Source: Brasilonema sp. UFV-L1
Lineage (GTDB): Bacteria; Cyanobacteriota; Cyanobacteriia; Cyanobacteriales; Nostocaceae
Assembly (NCBI RefSeq): GCF_012912105.1
Contig: NZ_QMEA01000019.1
Location: forward strand, 1-64,000
Direction: 5' to 3'
DNA length: 64,000 bases
Shown: piece by piece, positions 45,808-53,667 of the stretch
How the letters are laid out: each line of letters starts with the position of its first letter
How positions within the stretch are numbered: the stretch's first letter is position 1
The notes under the pieces: model-generated
Databases searched by the model: none
Told to the model about the DNA's origin: nothing
The model's input: only the letters and a program-made list of their open reading frames with translations
Position numbers and translations under genes: made by a program

Positions 45808-46111
45808 AAATACTGATTGGGTACTTTTTTCCAGTGGTATGAATATCCCAAAAAATTTAAATCCCTTGATCTTAGCGTAACACAAGGACCCTGACTTTTT
45901 CGCTAATTCTTCTGCTAAATTTGAAATTTTCTAGTATGAGTTATACAAGAATTAGCTAAATTCTTTTTTGAAAAAATAAGTCGTGTGTCATAGGTGATGA
46001 GTAAAGGATGTAGGACTTTCTAGGGGTAGTTTTTACCTTTACTTAAATAGTTTACAGTATAAAATGAAGTTTTGGTAAAGATGAAAAGCTTTTGTCTACT
46101 GCTTAAGAACT

Positions 46112-46255
46112 ATGATTCCTGAACAACAAGTGCTCAAAATATCACAACTATTAGAGAATATACTAGGATTCGCAAAAGTATATTTTTCTATATACATAGA
46201 AAATAAAGAACAGTATCAAAATTTTGCTGACCAAGTAAAGAACTCAGGCACATAG
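46112..46255 (+). CDS. Candidate small protein, 47 residues
   Basis: ATG-to-TAG frame encoding a product that begins MIPEQQVLKISQLLENILGF and ends FADQVKNSGT. The first half is an amphipathic helix (hydrophobic residues every three to four positions), and the composition is protein-like. There is no clear ribosome binding site. Unknown family; low certainty. Confidence 0.3.
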   Translation: MIPEQQVLKISQLLENILGFAKVYFSIYIENKEQYQNFADQVKNSGT

Positions 46256-46283
46256 CGGGTAAATAAATCTCCGGTCCTTATGA

Positions 46284-46304
46284 AAAGGAATAACCGACTA
46301 CGCC
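46284..46304 (+). repeat. Hairpin family H1 loop motif, stemless copy
   Basis: AAAAGGAATAACCGACTACG followed by CCACT aligns with the loop of the H1 hairpin at 38352-38421 (GAATACCCGACTACGCC). No matching stem arms are present here, so it is a partial copy. Confidence 0.4.
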
Positions 46305-46334
46305 ACTTGTGAAGTGGCGCGAATAACAGTCAGT

Positions 46335-46386
46335 CCAGCGCGCTACAGGAGAAGCTTTCCGCAGCAGGCGACTGGTGAGGCGCGAA
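46335..46386 (+). repeat. Palindromic repeat family P1, diverged copy
   Basis: CCAGCGCGCTACAGGAG, TTTCCGC and AGGCGACTGGTGA match the layout of the copy at 60759-60799 (CCAGCGCTGCGGGAG, TTTCCCTCCGC, AGGCGACTGGCGA) with a few small gaps. Confidence 0.5.
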
Positions 46387-46549
46387 GCATAATCAGCCAC
46401 TGCAGTTTTTCAGTACGAGTGATCAAACGGGCATATTCACCCATTCTGTATTCTTTTCAATCATGAAAACTTTGCGCTGGCACAGGGTTATCTTAAAATG
46501 AGTGTAGGATATGTAAACTTTCGTAACTAAAGCCAGAGTCTGCCAATCC

Positions 46550-47521
46550 ATGACCCCAGCCACCTCCCTTTTTTCCCCAGTGGAAGCTGACCTGCAAATA
46601 CTAGCAGATAATTTGAAACAGCTAGTTGGAAACGGTCATCCCATTCTTTTTGCAGCAGCCGAACATCTATTTGGAGCTGGGGGAAAGCGCATAAGACCGG
46701 CAATCGTCCTCCTGATATCGCGGGCGACTATGCTTGAACAAGACATCACGCCTCGTCACCGACGCTTAGCTGAGATTACGGAAATGATTCACACAGCAAG
46801 CTTGGTACACGACGATGTGGTAGACGAATCTGAGATACGACGCGGTGTTCCAACAGTTCACAGTTTATTTGGCAACAGAATAGCAATATTAGCAGGAGAT
46901 TTTCTTTTTGCTCAATCTTCCTGGTATCTAGCCAATCTTGACAATTTGGAGGTGGTGAAACTTCTGTCGGAGGTGATTATGGATCTGGCTACTGGTGAAA
47001 TTCAGCAGGGCTTGAATCGCTTCGACACAAATATTTCAATTGACACTTACCTGAAAAAAACTTACTACAAAACGGCGTCATTAATTGCTAATAGCTCAAA
47101 AGCAGCTGGATTATTGAGCAACGTTTCCCAAGAAACAGCTGAACATTTATACAGCTATGGACGTCATCTTGGTCTGGCATTCCAGATAGTAGATGACATT
47201 TTAGATTTCACAAGTTCGACAGATACTTTGGGTAAACCAGCAGGTTCGGATTTGAAAAGTGGTAATTTAACTGCGCCAGTTTTATTCGCATTGGAAGAAA
47301 AACCATATTTGGAAGTTTTGATAGACAGAGAGTTTGCCCACAAAGGCGACTTAGAGCAAGCTATGTCCTTGATAAACGATAGTCAAGGTATTCAGCGCTC
47401 AAGAGACTTAGCTGCTCACCATGCAAAGCTCGCTGTTGAGCATCTTTGTGATCTGCCACCTTCTGATTCTTGGCAAGCCCTGATGAAAATGGCTGATTAC
47501 GTACTGAGTAGACTTTATTAG
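46550..47521 (+). CDS. sds: Solanesyl (long-chain) diphosphate synthase
   Basis: A 323-residue trans-prenyltransferase. The first Asp-rich motif is HDDVVDES and the second is VDDILDFT, both complete; FGAGGKRIRPAIVLL, GNRIAILAGDFL and HLGLAFQI are the other family blocks. In cyanobacteria this enzyme makes the C45 side chain of plastoquinone-9. Two residues before the first motif there is a small one (no bulky block), consistent with a long product. Context: from memory the gene is next to hetZ and the amiC pair in Anabaena also. ATG start at 46550. Confidence 0.9.
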   Translation: MTPATSLFSPVEADLQILADNLKQLVGNGHPILFAAAEHLFGAGGKRIRPAIVLLISRATMLEQDITPRHRRLAEITEMIHTASLVHDDVVDESEIRRGVPTVHSLFGNRIAILAGDFLFAQSSWYLANLDNLEVVKLLSEVIMDLATGEIQQGLNRFDTNISIDTYLKKTYYKTASLIANSSKAAGLLSNVSQETAEHLYSYGRHLGLAFQIVDDILDFTSSTDTLGKPAGSDLKSGNLTAPVLFALEEKPYLEVLIDREFAHKGDLEQAMSLINDSQGIQRSRDLAAHHAKLAVEHLCDLPPSDSWQALMKMADYVLSRLY

Positions 47522-47553
47522 GAGAAATGGGGAAGCCCAGAGAAGACAGACTT

Positions 47554-47587
47554 GGGGGACAAGGGAGGTTTTTGCCTCCTTGTCCTC
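47554..47587. terminator. GC-rich hairpin between convergent genes
   Basis: GGGGGACAAGGGAGG and CCTCCTTGTCCTCC pair with one bulge and one mismatch around a TTTTG loop. It sits between the ends of sds (plus) and the hypothetical gene at 47633 (minus) and could serve both. No T tract. Confidence 0.4.
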
Positions 47588-47632
47588 CTAACCTGCTAAG
47601 TCTAATTCCTGATATGGCTCCTACTGCTCTTG

Positions 47633-48106
47633 TTAGGCAATATCTGGAGGAATTTGTTTTTTGACTCGGTTTTGCTGTAACTGTTGTTGAATTAAGTGTT
47701 GCAGGTCGGTTCGTTGGACTTCGATTGAGTCAGTGGGAATGCCAGAAGTTTCAAAAAAAACTATACTATCTACGGGTTCCATTGCTACCAATTGGAACAA
47801 AATGTGAATGACAGGGATGGGTGCAGCTATCAATTGAGGGTCAAGCCCAGCAGATGATCTGTGTGGGACATCCTGTATTGTAGGGAAAGCATAAATAACG
47901 CGCTTTTCCAACTGTGGATTTGCGCGGTTGCTCAATGTAGTCAAAACCCAGCTCTGTTCCATGTTCTGGAGAATATAGTACTGGGAATGACGTAATTTCT
48001 GAGCGATCGCGTGAAGGACAGGAGCGATTGCAGTGACAAGTTGCGGAGTAACACCATCTTGGGGTGCATTGTCAATTAGCAATTGAATTTGTGCTTTTAA
48101 GTCCAT
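47633..48106 (-). CDS. Conserved cyanobacterial hypothetical protein
   Basis: A 157-residue soluble protein from the ATG at 48106 (MDLKAQIQLLIDNAP); the frame stays open to 48163, but the extra 19 residues are Cys/His/Phe-rich and unlike a start. The body contains VTAIAPVLHAIAQKL, YYILQNMEQSWVLTTLS and AAPIPVIHILFQL, mixed helix and strand, with a Gln-rich C-terminus (IQQQLQQNRVKKQI). I do not know its function. It is located directly upstream of hetZ, divergent, with about 205 bases between, so the two promoters share this gap. Confidence 0.7.
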   Translation of the reverse strand: MDLKAQIQLLIDNAPQDGVTPQLVTAIAPVLHAIAQKLRHSQYYILQNMEQSWVLTTLSNRANPQLEKRVIYAFPTIQDVPHRSSAGLDPQLIAAPIPVIHILFQLVAMEPVDSIVFFETSGIPTDSIEVQRTDLQHLIQQQLQQNRVKKQIPPDIA

Positions 48107-48311
48107 AATGACCTGTAAACTGAAGAATGGGTAGTGGCAATAACATCTATGAAAAGCGAACAATCAAACGAAATTTGGCAATTGTAAATTAAGCCTAATT
48201 CCATAACACACGATTTAGGTACGTTTGAGTTGTACGTAAAATCCTCGACTCAATACCCTCAGTCTTACAGGTGGTACACAAGTATGTTAGGGTCTTTCTA
48301 AACACCAGACT

Positions 48312-49502
48312 ATGAATTCAGCCGCAACCATAACAATTCAGGGAGTCAGTTCTATCGGCGTGGAGGCGATATTTCAACTCCTTTTCAAGGAGCTTCAGCA
48401 ATCAACCAAAGCTTCGGAGCAAAATTGCCGTGATGTGGCAACACGAATTGCTGCCGAGGTTTATAGAATTTGCAGTGAAAGCAAGCGTATCCAAGCTGCT
48501 GGTACTGTAGAAAATTCTGCAATGACCCTTGCCCGACATCGATTACAACAGTGTTTGAGGTACTATGAGCTGGGTTCCAATCGGGGCAGAGTAGAGTTAC
48601 ACAGTACTTTGAGTGCGATTATTTATCGCTACATTAATCCTCCCCAAAGGCAATTAAGTTATCAAGGGCGGCTTGTCGTCATCGAAGATTTCTTGCAGAG
48701 TTTTTACCTGGAGGCATTAAACGCCTGCCGACGAGAGAATCAACTAGGCACAACCTATCGTCCTCAAACACTTTTAGAATTAGCAGAATACATGGCATTC
48801 ACTGAACGCTATGCCAAGAGAAGGATTCCTTTACCAGGACGTCAACAACAGCTCATTATTCTTCGAGCGCAAACATTTTCTCAACAACAACCGCCAGAAA
48901 CCTGCGTAGATATAGAACAAGCAGCAGAAGGTAGTGGTAACGAAGCGGATGGCTCTTGGGAAGATCCTGCGGTGCAACAATTGCGAAGTGCGATGGCGAC
49001 ACAACCAGAGCCAGAACCCCAAGAAGACACGTTACGCTCCGTCGTGATTACTGAACTAATAAGTTATTTAGAAGAGCGGCAACAATCAGATTGTGCTGAT
49101 TACTTTGCTTTACGCCTTCAGGACTTATCAGCGCAGGAAATAGAGTCTATATTGGGCTTAACTGCTCGCCAGCGGGATTATTTGCAGCAGCGCTTTAAAT
49201 ACCATTTAATTCGGTTTGCCTTATTGCATCGTTGGGAGTTAGTTCACGAGTGGTTAGAAGCAGATTTGCAGACAAATTTGGGTTTAACTCCTCAGCAATG
49301 GGAAGTCTATACAACTCAACTGGACGATAAACAACGCTCTCTACTGGAGTTGAAACAACAAGGTCAGCCCGATGAAAAAATTGCTAAAACCTTGGGCTTA
49401 TCAATGGCACAAATGCAAAAACAGTGGTTTAAAATTCTTGAACAAGCTTGGGAAATTCGTAACTCCTTAATTTCCGGATCAGGTGCATCGACTCATGAAT
49501 AG
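48312..49502 (+). CDS. hetZ: Heterocyst differentiation protein HetZ
   Basis: A 396-residue protein that I recognise as HetZ by its conserved blocks: IGVEAIFQLLFKELQQSTKAS, ARHRLQQCLRYYELGSNRGR, SAIIYRYINPPQRQLSYQGR and PGRQQQLIILRAQTFSQQQPPE. HetZ binds DNA and acts in early heterocyst differentiation together with HetR and HetP. The C-terminal part has ILGLTARQRDYLQQRFKYHL and KTLGLSMAQMQKQWFKIL, which look like helix-turn-helix segments of sigma-factor type. The linker (about 195-235) is acidic. Its stop codon overlaps the start of the next gene (patU), the arrangement known from other heterocyst formers. Confidence 0.9.
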   Translation: MNSAATITIQGVSSIGVEAIFQLLFKELQQSTKASEQNCRDVATRIAAEVYRICSESKRIQAAGTVENSAMTLARHRLQQCLRYYELGSNRGRVELHSTLSAIIYRYINPPQRQLSYQGRLVVIEDFLQSFYLEALNACRRENQLGTTYRPQTLLELAEYMAFTERYAKRRIPLPGRQQQLIILRAQTFSQQQPPETCVDIEQAAEGSGNEADGSWEDPAVQQLRSAMATQPEPEPQEDTLRSVVITELISYLEERQQSDCADYFALRLQDLSAQEIESILGLTARQRDYLQQRFKYHLIRFALLHRWELVHEWLEADLQTNLGLTPQQWEVYTTQLDDKQRSLLELKQQGQPDEKIAKTLGLSMAQMQKQWFKILEQAWEIRNSLISGSGASTHE

Positions 49503-50475
49503 TGACTCAGAATCCTCACAACACCAGTTAATCGCTTGGTTGTTGGCAAAAAATGCCCAAACTAACGATCCAAAATTGGTCAATTGTGAGGACAATGAAG
49601 GGGGAAAACATTTTCATCAAACAGCCGCCACCTCAAACGGTGGCGCTTTTGAGTTAAAATGCGTACCCCAAACCTTTCAACTGGGAGAAATTCCTACTGT
49701 GCAAGAACGTTTTCAAGCCGTCCTTAAGCGTCGGCTACAAACTCAAATTCAAAACCACCCACCGTTATTCCCTTGGGAAACGCAACTTACAGACTATCCT
49801 GAGTGCGTAGACAAACCGCTGGTTGAGTTAGTTCCGGTTTGGAGCTGGGCAGCACAGCTATCTAAGCTGAATCTGCCGGTTCCACTACCAGAAAAAATTT
49901 TCCAGCATTTGCTCGAGAAATGTCAGGCGATGATTGCCTCTTCTATGCCATTAGGGGCAAAACTTGTTCAGGCTGTAGACAGCCTCTTCCCTGAAGATTC
50001 TCAAACATTGAATGACTTAGCAGGATTAGTGCTAAGAACTCCTTCTCGTTCTGTGGATACTCTAGAAACTATGCCGAATCTAGAGAATGATTATTCAGAT
50101 TTACAGCCACGGCAACAGATGGCGCTTTCGTTGCTAGCGGCAAAACAACTGCTAGAAAATCTTACTCTACCAGTTTCAGTTAGCAATCCTGTTGTCGAAA
50201 GGCAATGGCTAACGAGTCTAGGTATTATTACCCTGAAGGTAGAATATAAAACTCAAGGTCAAGTAACGAAGCTTAGAGTTCAAACTGAGCTGCCTTCTAA
50301 AGCGGTTGTAAAGCTCCAAGGAGATGCCTCGCAAGCAATAGCTGAGTCATCCAGCCCAGGATGCTTGAGTGTGGAATTACATAACACGCAACCAAATCAG
50401 ACTTATACCTTGGAAGTTCAGTTAAAAGAAATAGACCAACGGTCGCTTTTATTTGTGATTGTTCCCACCGTGTAA
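49495..50475 (+). CDS. patU: PatU-like protein (hetZ partner)
   Basis: A 326-residue protein that overlaps hetZ by 8 bases. In Anabaena PCC 7120 the equivalent is split into patU5 and patU3, while Nostoc punctiforme has one patU; the present gene is one continuous frame. Recognition rests mainly on position after hetZ and on length; conserved-looking blocks are RFQAVLKRRLQTQIQ, PPLFPWETQLTDYP and VPVWSWAAQLSKLNLPVPLPE. The ATG at 49495 is chosen over a GTG at 49483. PatU3 is reported to bind HetZ and influence heterocyst pattern. No membrane or catalytic motifs are visible; the C-terminal 90 residues are beta-rich. Confidence 0.8.
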   Translation: MNSDSESSQHQLIAWLLAKNAQTNDPKLVNCEDNEGGKHFHQTAATSNGGAFELKCVPQTFQLGEIPTVQERFQAVLKRRLQTQIQNHPPLFPWETQLTDYPECVDKPLVELVPVWSWAAQLSKLNLPVPLPEKIFQHLLEKCQAMIASSMPLGAKLVQAVDSLFPEDSQTLNDLAGLVLRTPSRSVDTLETMPNLENDYSDLQPRQQMALSLLAAKQLLENLTLPVSVSNPVVERQWLTSLGIITLKVEYKTQGQVTKLRVQTELPSKAVVKLQGDASQAIAESSSPGCLSVELHNTQPNQTYTLEVQLKEIDQRSLLFVIVPTV

Positions 50476-50767
50476 ATAAGTTTGCCATCGCTAGCAATCA
50501 CGTTGATAAACGCCATTAATATCAAATGAATGTCCTGGTTTTGAAAAACCCTCATTTTTACATAAGCGATCATTAGGGCGTCTACAGAAAGCTGTTGTGA
50601 GAAAAATACTTGCGAGTGTGGTTTGACCGACTCGTTTTGTATCTGTAGCGTCCATATCATTGCTTGACTTACATACCCATAGACTGCTTTCTCATTAAGA
50701 TGTTCAACAGATTCAGGAGCCAGGATTAAGTTGGCGTCTACCTGCAAGTCTTTTCTAGCGGCAAAAT

Positions 50768-51034
50768 ATGCAGGAAACGTCGCTATTGATGGAACTGAAA
50801 GGTTCGATTACCTTGCAGGTGCTTGTGCTAGCGTTGGTCATTGTATGTGTAAGAACTGTGGCGACGAGCACTGTTACTGAAACTAGATTCAGTCTTTGGT
50901 TGCTACCGCTTTGGACGGTAAACGCCATTTGGAGTTACTATCGTCGCCACAGTTCTAATGTCTCGGTTCAGTTCTGTATTTCCATAGAAATTTTGGCAGC
51001 ACTGGGTTCTCTTGGGGCGATTTTTGGTGATTGA
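50768..51034 (+). CDS. Small putative membrane protein
   Basis: An 88-residue frame with three hydrophobic stretches (LQVLVLALVIVCVRTV, LWLLPLWTVNAIWSYY, CISIEILAALGSLGAIFG), which suggests a three-helix membrane protein. I do not recognise it. The ribosome binding site is weak. It lies downstream of patU in a region with no other plus-strand gene, but patU-side sequence shows signs of decay, so it could be noncoding. Confidence 0.4.
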   Translation: MQETSLLMELKGSITLQVLVLALVIVCVRTVATSTVTETRFSLWLLPLWTVNAIWSYYRRHSSNVSVQFCISIEILAALGSLGAIFGD

Positions 51035-51060
51035 AATGACACGCGGCAAACCCAAATGGA

Positions 51061-51294
51061 GTGATTCATGACAACTCCAAATGTTTAGTTTTGATACGCC
51101 TTGCCCTTAAGACTCGGGATACTCCATATGTTATCAGGTTAGTATTGCTTGGTGTTGCCGCTATGCTGAGTTATACTTTTGCATCCGCCCCAGTGCTGCT
51201 GTTATTTTTAGAAATTACCCTCTATTCCCTCCATAAAGTTAGGAATGACTTTGTGTCCAATACTCAAACTTCCGTTGACATCAGCGTTGATTAA
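51061..51294 (+). CDS. Small putative membrane protein
   Basis: A 77-residue frame from GTG at 51061, containing hydrophobic segments VIRLVLLGVAAMLSYTF and APVLLLFLEITLYSL. It follows the preceding small frame by 26 bases, so the two could form a pair. There is no recognised family and no good ribosome binding site. Low certainty. Confidence 0.3.
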   Translation: MIHDNSKCLVLIRLALKTRDTPYVIRLVLLGVAAMLSYTFASAPVLLLFLEITLYSLHKVRNDFVSNTQTSVDISVD

Positions 51295-51861
51295 TCAACT
51301 CGTACCAGACTTGTACAAACTCCGCTGAATCCACCTTTTTTGAAAAGACAAATGCAGTCTTTCCATATTTTGGTACTGGGTGACAATCTCATGCACTAGA
51401 TTGTTCTCAGGCTTCCGGTTAGGAGACACAGAAAAATCAAGAAGTTACGCTTACTGCAGTTAATTTGTTTATCGCTAGCTTATAAAGCTGACAATGTACC
51501 TCTATCTATAGTAGTACATATAAAAACTAATTTAAAAAAAAACTCCAATTTGCTAACCAATTTATAGAACTAACTTGCAGTCTGTATCGCCTGTGACAAA
51601 TATCTGTGTGAACTGATCGTATTTTTCCTTCTTTCTCCCGCTGCCTTTATTGTATTCAGGCTCACTGCTTTTAACGGAGGCGAATTCTCCAAATGCTGAT
51701 CAATCTTTCGTTGTTGGTTGGTTGTGCAAGATTCTGTCTTGGTAAATCTCGCAAAACCCAGATATTCTAACAACAGATCAAAATCCCCACTATAGCCTTG
51801 CAGGTATAGTGGGGGAGGATGTCACGACTCTAGTTTGTAACAATCTTCTGAAAGATACTCT
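51295..51861. other. Spacer with an IS605-type end hairpin
   Basis: 567 bases without a supported gene. The last part contains a hairpin with the flank GGGGAGGATGTCA (51785-51824) that looks like the right end of an IS200/IS605-type element. A minus-strand frame at 51570-51773 is not supported. Confidence 0.5.
51785..51824 (+). mobile_element. IS200/IS605-type right-end hairpin, remnant
   Basis: CCCCACTATA (51785-51794) pairs perfectly with TATAGTGGGG (51805-51814), loop of 10, followed by GAGGATGTCA. The stem with an A-T rich interior, C-rich base and this flank is the usual look of subterminal hairpins at the 3' end of cyanobacterial tnpB elements. There is no tnpB or tnpA gene nearby. A second site with the same flank lies at 60917-60975. 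Confidence 0.45.
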
Positions 51862-52254
51862 ATGCTACTAGAATTTGTTCCTGTTGAAGAATTTTACTTT
51901 GTCTTAACTTTAGCAGTTCGCACTCTGGAAGAATTGGAAAAACCAGGTTTGGTTGAACAGGTGCGATCGCGACTGTTGGTAGAATGCGGTCAACCTTCCA
52001 CTGTCGCACCTGGTAAACAAAATACTTTTAACTATGTATTTCATGTACAAGGTATAGACAATAGTCCTGCTTCTGGACTTGTTGTTTCCATTTCAGACTG
52101 GCAAGATAAACTACGTCTGAGTAGCGATTATGGATGGACGCTCGATCCAGAACGCAAGCCTATTCGCACAGAAAAGTATACTCAGCGGTCATATTTCGCC
52201 CAACAGTTGCGATCGCACTTACAACTATGGTTACAGCTTCCCTTTAACAGTTAA
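51862..52254 (+). CDS. Conserved cyanobacterial hypothetical protein
   Basis: A 130-residue soluble protein beginning MLLEFVPVEEFYFVLTLAVRTLEELEK, with VFHVQGIDNSPASGLVVSISDWQDKLRL in the middle. It has no signal peptide, membrane helix or catalytic motif that I can identify. Base composition and a HIP1 site inside are like the neighbouring core genes, so it looks native. Function unknown. It is convergent with the RNA-binding protein gene, and a shared terminator lies between. Confidence 0.7.
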   Translation: MLLEFVPVEEFYFVLTLAVRTLEELEKPGLVEQVRSRLLVECGQPSTVAPGKQNTFNYVFHVQGIDNSPASGLVVSISDWQDKLRLSSDYGWTLDPERKPIRTEKYTQRSYFAQQLRSHLQLWLQLPFNS

Positions 52255-52268
52255 AGAGATATCTAGAC

Positions 52269-52308
52269 TAAAAATTAAAAATCAAAAAAGCTTGATTTTT
52301 AATTTTTA
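52269..52308. terminator. Bidirectional terminator between convergent genes
   Basis: A 17-bp perfect AT-rich stem (left arm 52269-52285, right arm 52292-52308) with a six-base AAAAGC loop. Its T-rich right arm serves the plus strand and its A-rich left arm gives a T-rich arm on the minus strand, so it can end both the hypothetical gene and the RRM gene. Confidence 0.7.
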
Positions 52309-52326
52309 ATCTCTCCTTCATAAGGA

Positions 52327-52827
52327 TTAACTCGTCGTTTGTGCAGCGAGCATTTGCTTGAGTTTTTCCAACTCATTAGCCCACCTTGGATCTGGACGAA
52401 TAGCTTCATCCGTACTCGCGGCTGGTGTATTTTCTCTGGCACCGCCACTACGACGAGACTTCTTAGAGTTTTTCTCTTTACGGTTGTTTTCTTTTGTTGG
52501 AGCTGGGCTAGGGTTGCTAGTTGTGGCATGACTAGTAACTTTAGCAGGTTGCTCCTCGCTATTTTCCTCTCCTTTTGTACGAGGCAATGCCTTCTCGAGT
52601 TTGATCGGAGACTCTTTGAACAAGTGACCATTGTACTTTTCAATAATTTGGTCTGCTTGTTCGTCATTGTTTACTGTCAAAAAACCAAATCCACGACATT
52701 TGCCGGTTTTTCGGTCTTTAATCAGTTTAGTCGTAACAGCATCGCCTTCTGCTGCAAAAACTGCTTGCAGATCTTGACGATCTATTTCTTCTTTGGGCAA
52801 ATTACCTATGTATAGGCGAACGGACAT
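52327..52827 (-). CDS. RNA-binding protein with one RRM domain
   Basis: A 166-residue protein. Residues 1-80 are an RRM: RNP2 is LYIGNL (about 5-10) and RNP1 is CRGFGFLTV (about 45-53). The remaining half is low-complexity (EENSEEQPAKVTSHATT, KENNRKEKNSKKSRRSGG) and ends AAQTTS. The frame starts at a GTG at 52842, but that GTG overlaps the GGAGG ribosome binding site of the ATG at 52827, which gives the usual MSVRLYIGNL start. Cyanobacterial RRM proteins are often cold-induced and help localise mRNAs to thylakoids. The C-terminal tail is longer than in the small Rbp proteins. Confidence 0.88.
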   Translation of the reverse strand: MSVRLYIGNLPKEEIDRQDLQAVFAAEGDAVTTKLIKDRKTGKCRGFGFLTVNNDEQADQIIEKYNGHLFKESPIKLEKALPRTKGEENSEEQPAKVTSHATTSNPSPAPTKENNRKEKNSKKSRRSGGARENTPAASTDEAIRPDPRWANELEKLKQMLAAQTTS

Positions 52828-53221
52828 GAACGACACCTCCACAAGTTAAGTGAAAACGACCAGGCAAAAAACAGTAGCTTGGCTCTGGCTTTCGATAGAT
52901 ATTATTGACCAACGCTGCCATCAACCAATTTTTCTCTCCAAACTGTTAACCTATACAATACAGTTTTTTACCAGGATAAAGCTTGCTTAATACAAAAGCG
53001 CACAACTCTAATGACACCTTTATTCTAAGAATTTTGAATTCTACAGCCTACTGCTGACAATTGGAAAGTTCTTCTACACTTTTTCTCTAAAGAATTAAAC
53101 ACTATTCCCTACATTATCACGCTATTTTACACGCAGCTAGTTCAGGTTAGACATTTTTAGCAATAGCATCATAACATGGTAGCATAAAATACACTTTTTC
53201 TAAAGTTTAGTGTTACATAAA

Positions 53222-53245
53222 CAAAAACCAGCCAGTTGATGGCTG
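53222..53245 (-). terminator. Terminator after the 38-residue ORF
   Basis: On the minus strand CAGCCA pairs with TGGCTG around a 5-base loop, followed by GTTTTTGTTT. It starts 2 bases after the stop codon of the small frame at 53247-53363. Confidence 0.6.
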
Positions 53246-53246
53246 A

Positions 53247-53363
53247 TTAAGTGCTGTGTTGGGGAGAAAAAGAGTATATATAGGCACAAGCAGCCGCAGC
53301 GATCACTAAGTTTGGTAACCAAAGTATATCAATTCTGGCTGCATTCATTAAGAATAGTAACAT
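53247..53363 (-). CDS. Candidate small membrane protein, 38 residues
   Basis: A 38-codon frame that begins MLLFLMNAARIDILWLP and contains a hydrophobic segment NLVIAAAACAYIYSF, ending in PQHST. The small size and single helix recall minor subunits of membrane complexes, but it matches none that I can recall (PetN, PsaM, PsbX, Psb30 and PetM differ). The main support is the terminator that begins immediately after its stop. There is no obvious ribosome binding site. Confidence 0.4.
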   Translation of the reverse strand: MLLFLMNAARIDILWLPNLVIAAAACAYIYSFSPQHST

Positions 53364-53667
53364 TTTATTGAGATTTGCGCCACTTTTATTTACAAATCGC
53401 TGTGCGAAGTTATGGAGTCAGAATTCAGGAGTCACCAAGTCACCAAGTCAGGAATTATAATTCTCCGCTTTTCGTTTTTTCTACGAAGAAATTCGCTTTT
53501 TTGAGATCTGACTCGTCTAGACGTCGTACACTAGTGAAGTTTGCCGGGCAGAAGATTTTGAAGGCGCGAGCCTTAGGTCATTCACAGCTTAGGAGCGACT
53601 GACGTCTTCGTTCTTTCTTGGTAAAATAACTACTGAGAATTGACTCTTAACCGTTCCTAGCCCTTGA

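Larger units (their letters stand above)
45124..46549. other. 1.4-kb spacer with small candidate ORFs
   Basis: Holds one minus-strand small membrane protein gene (45180-45353), two plus-strand candidate small ORFs (45661-45807 and 46112-46255), a dyad of TAGTCATTAG/CTAATGACTA type at 45127-45185, and copies of palindromic families near 46284-46386. No RNA gene was recognised. Confidence 0.5.
52828..53667. other. Spacer containing rbp leader and a small gene
   Basis: 840 bases. The first 400 probably hold the promoter and long 5' leader of the RRM gene (cyanobacterial rbp genes often have them). A small minus-strand ORF with its own terminator lies at 53247-53363. A tandem run GTCACCAAGTCACCAAGTCA is at 53431-53450. 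Confidence 0.5.

Noticed and set aside
48288-48305. AGGGTCT-TCTAAACACC just upstream of hetZ, resembling a HetR-binding site
   Set aside because: The similarity is partial, and it lies only a few bases before the ATG, too close for an activator site.
50418-50747. 109-codon minus-strand frame overlapping the end of patU
   Set aside because: It overlaps patU antisense by 58 bases and has no ribosome binding site. Its composition is not absurd, so a remnant cannot be excluded.
50800-50830. GGTTCGATTACC, checked as the T arm of a tRNA
   Set aside because: No acceptor stem, anticodon arm or CCA-side pairing can be built around it.
53375-53602. 75-codon plus-strand frame before the M48-like gene
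   Set aside because: It includes the GTCACCAA tandem repeat and has no ribosome binding site or known similarity.
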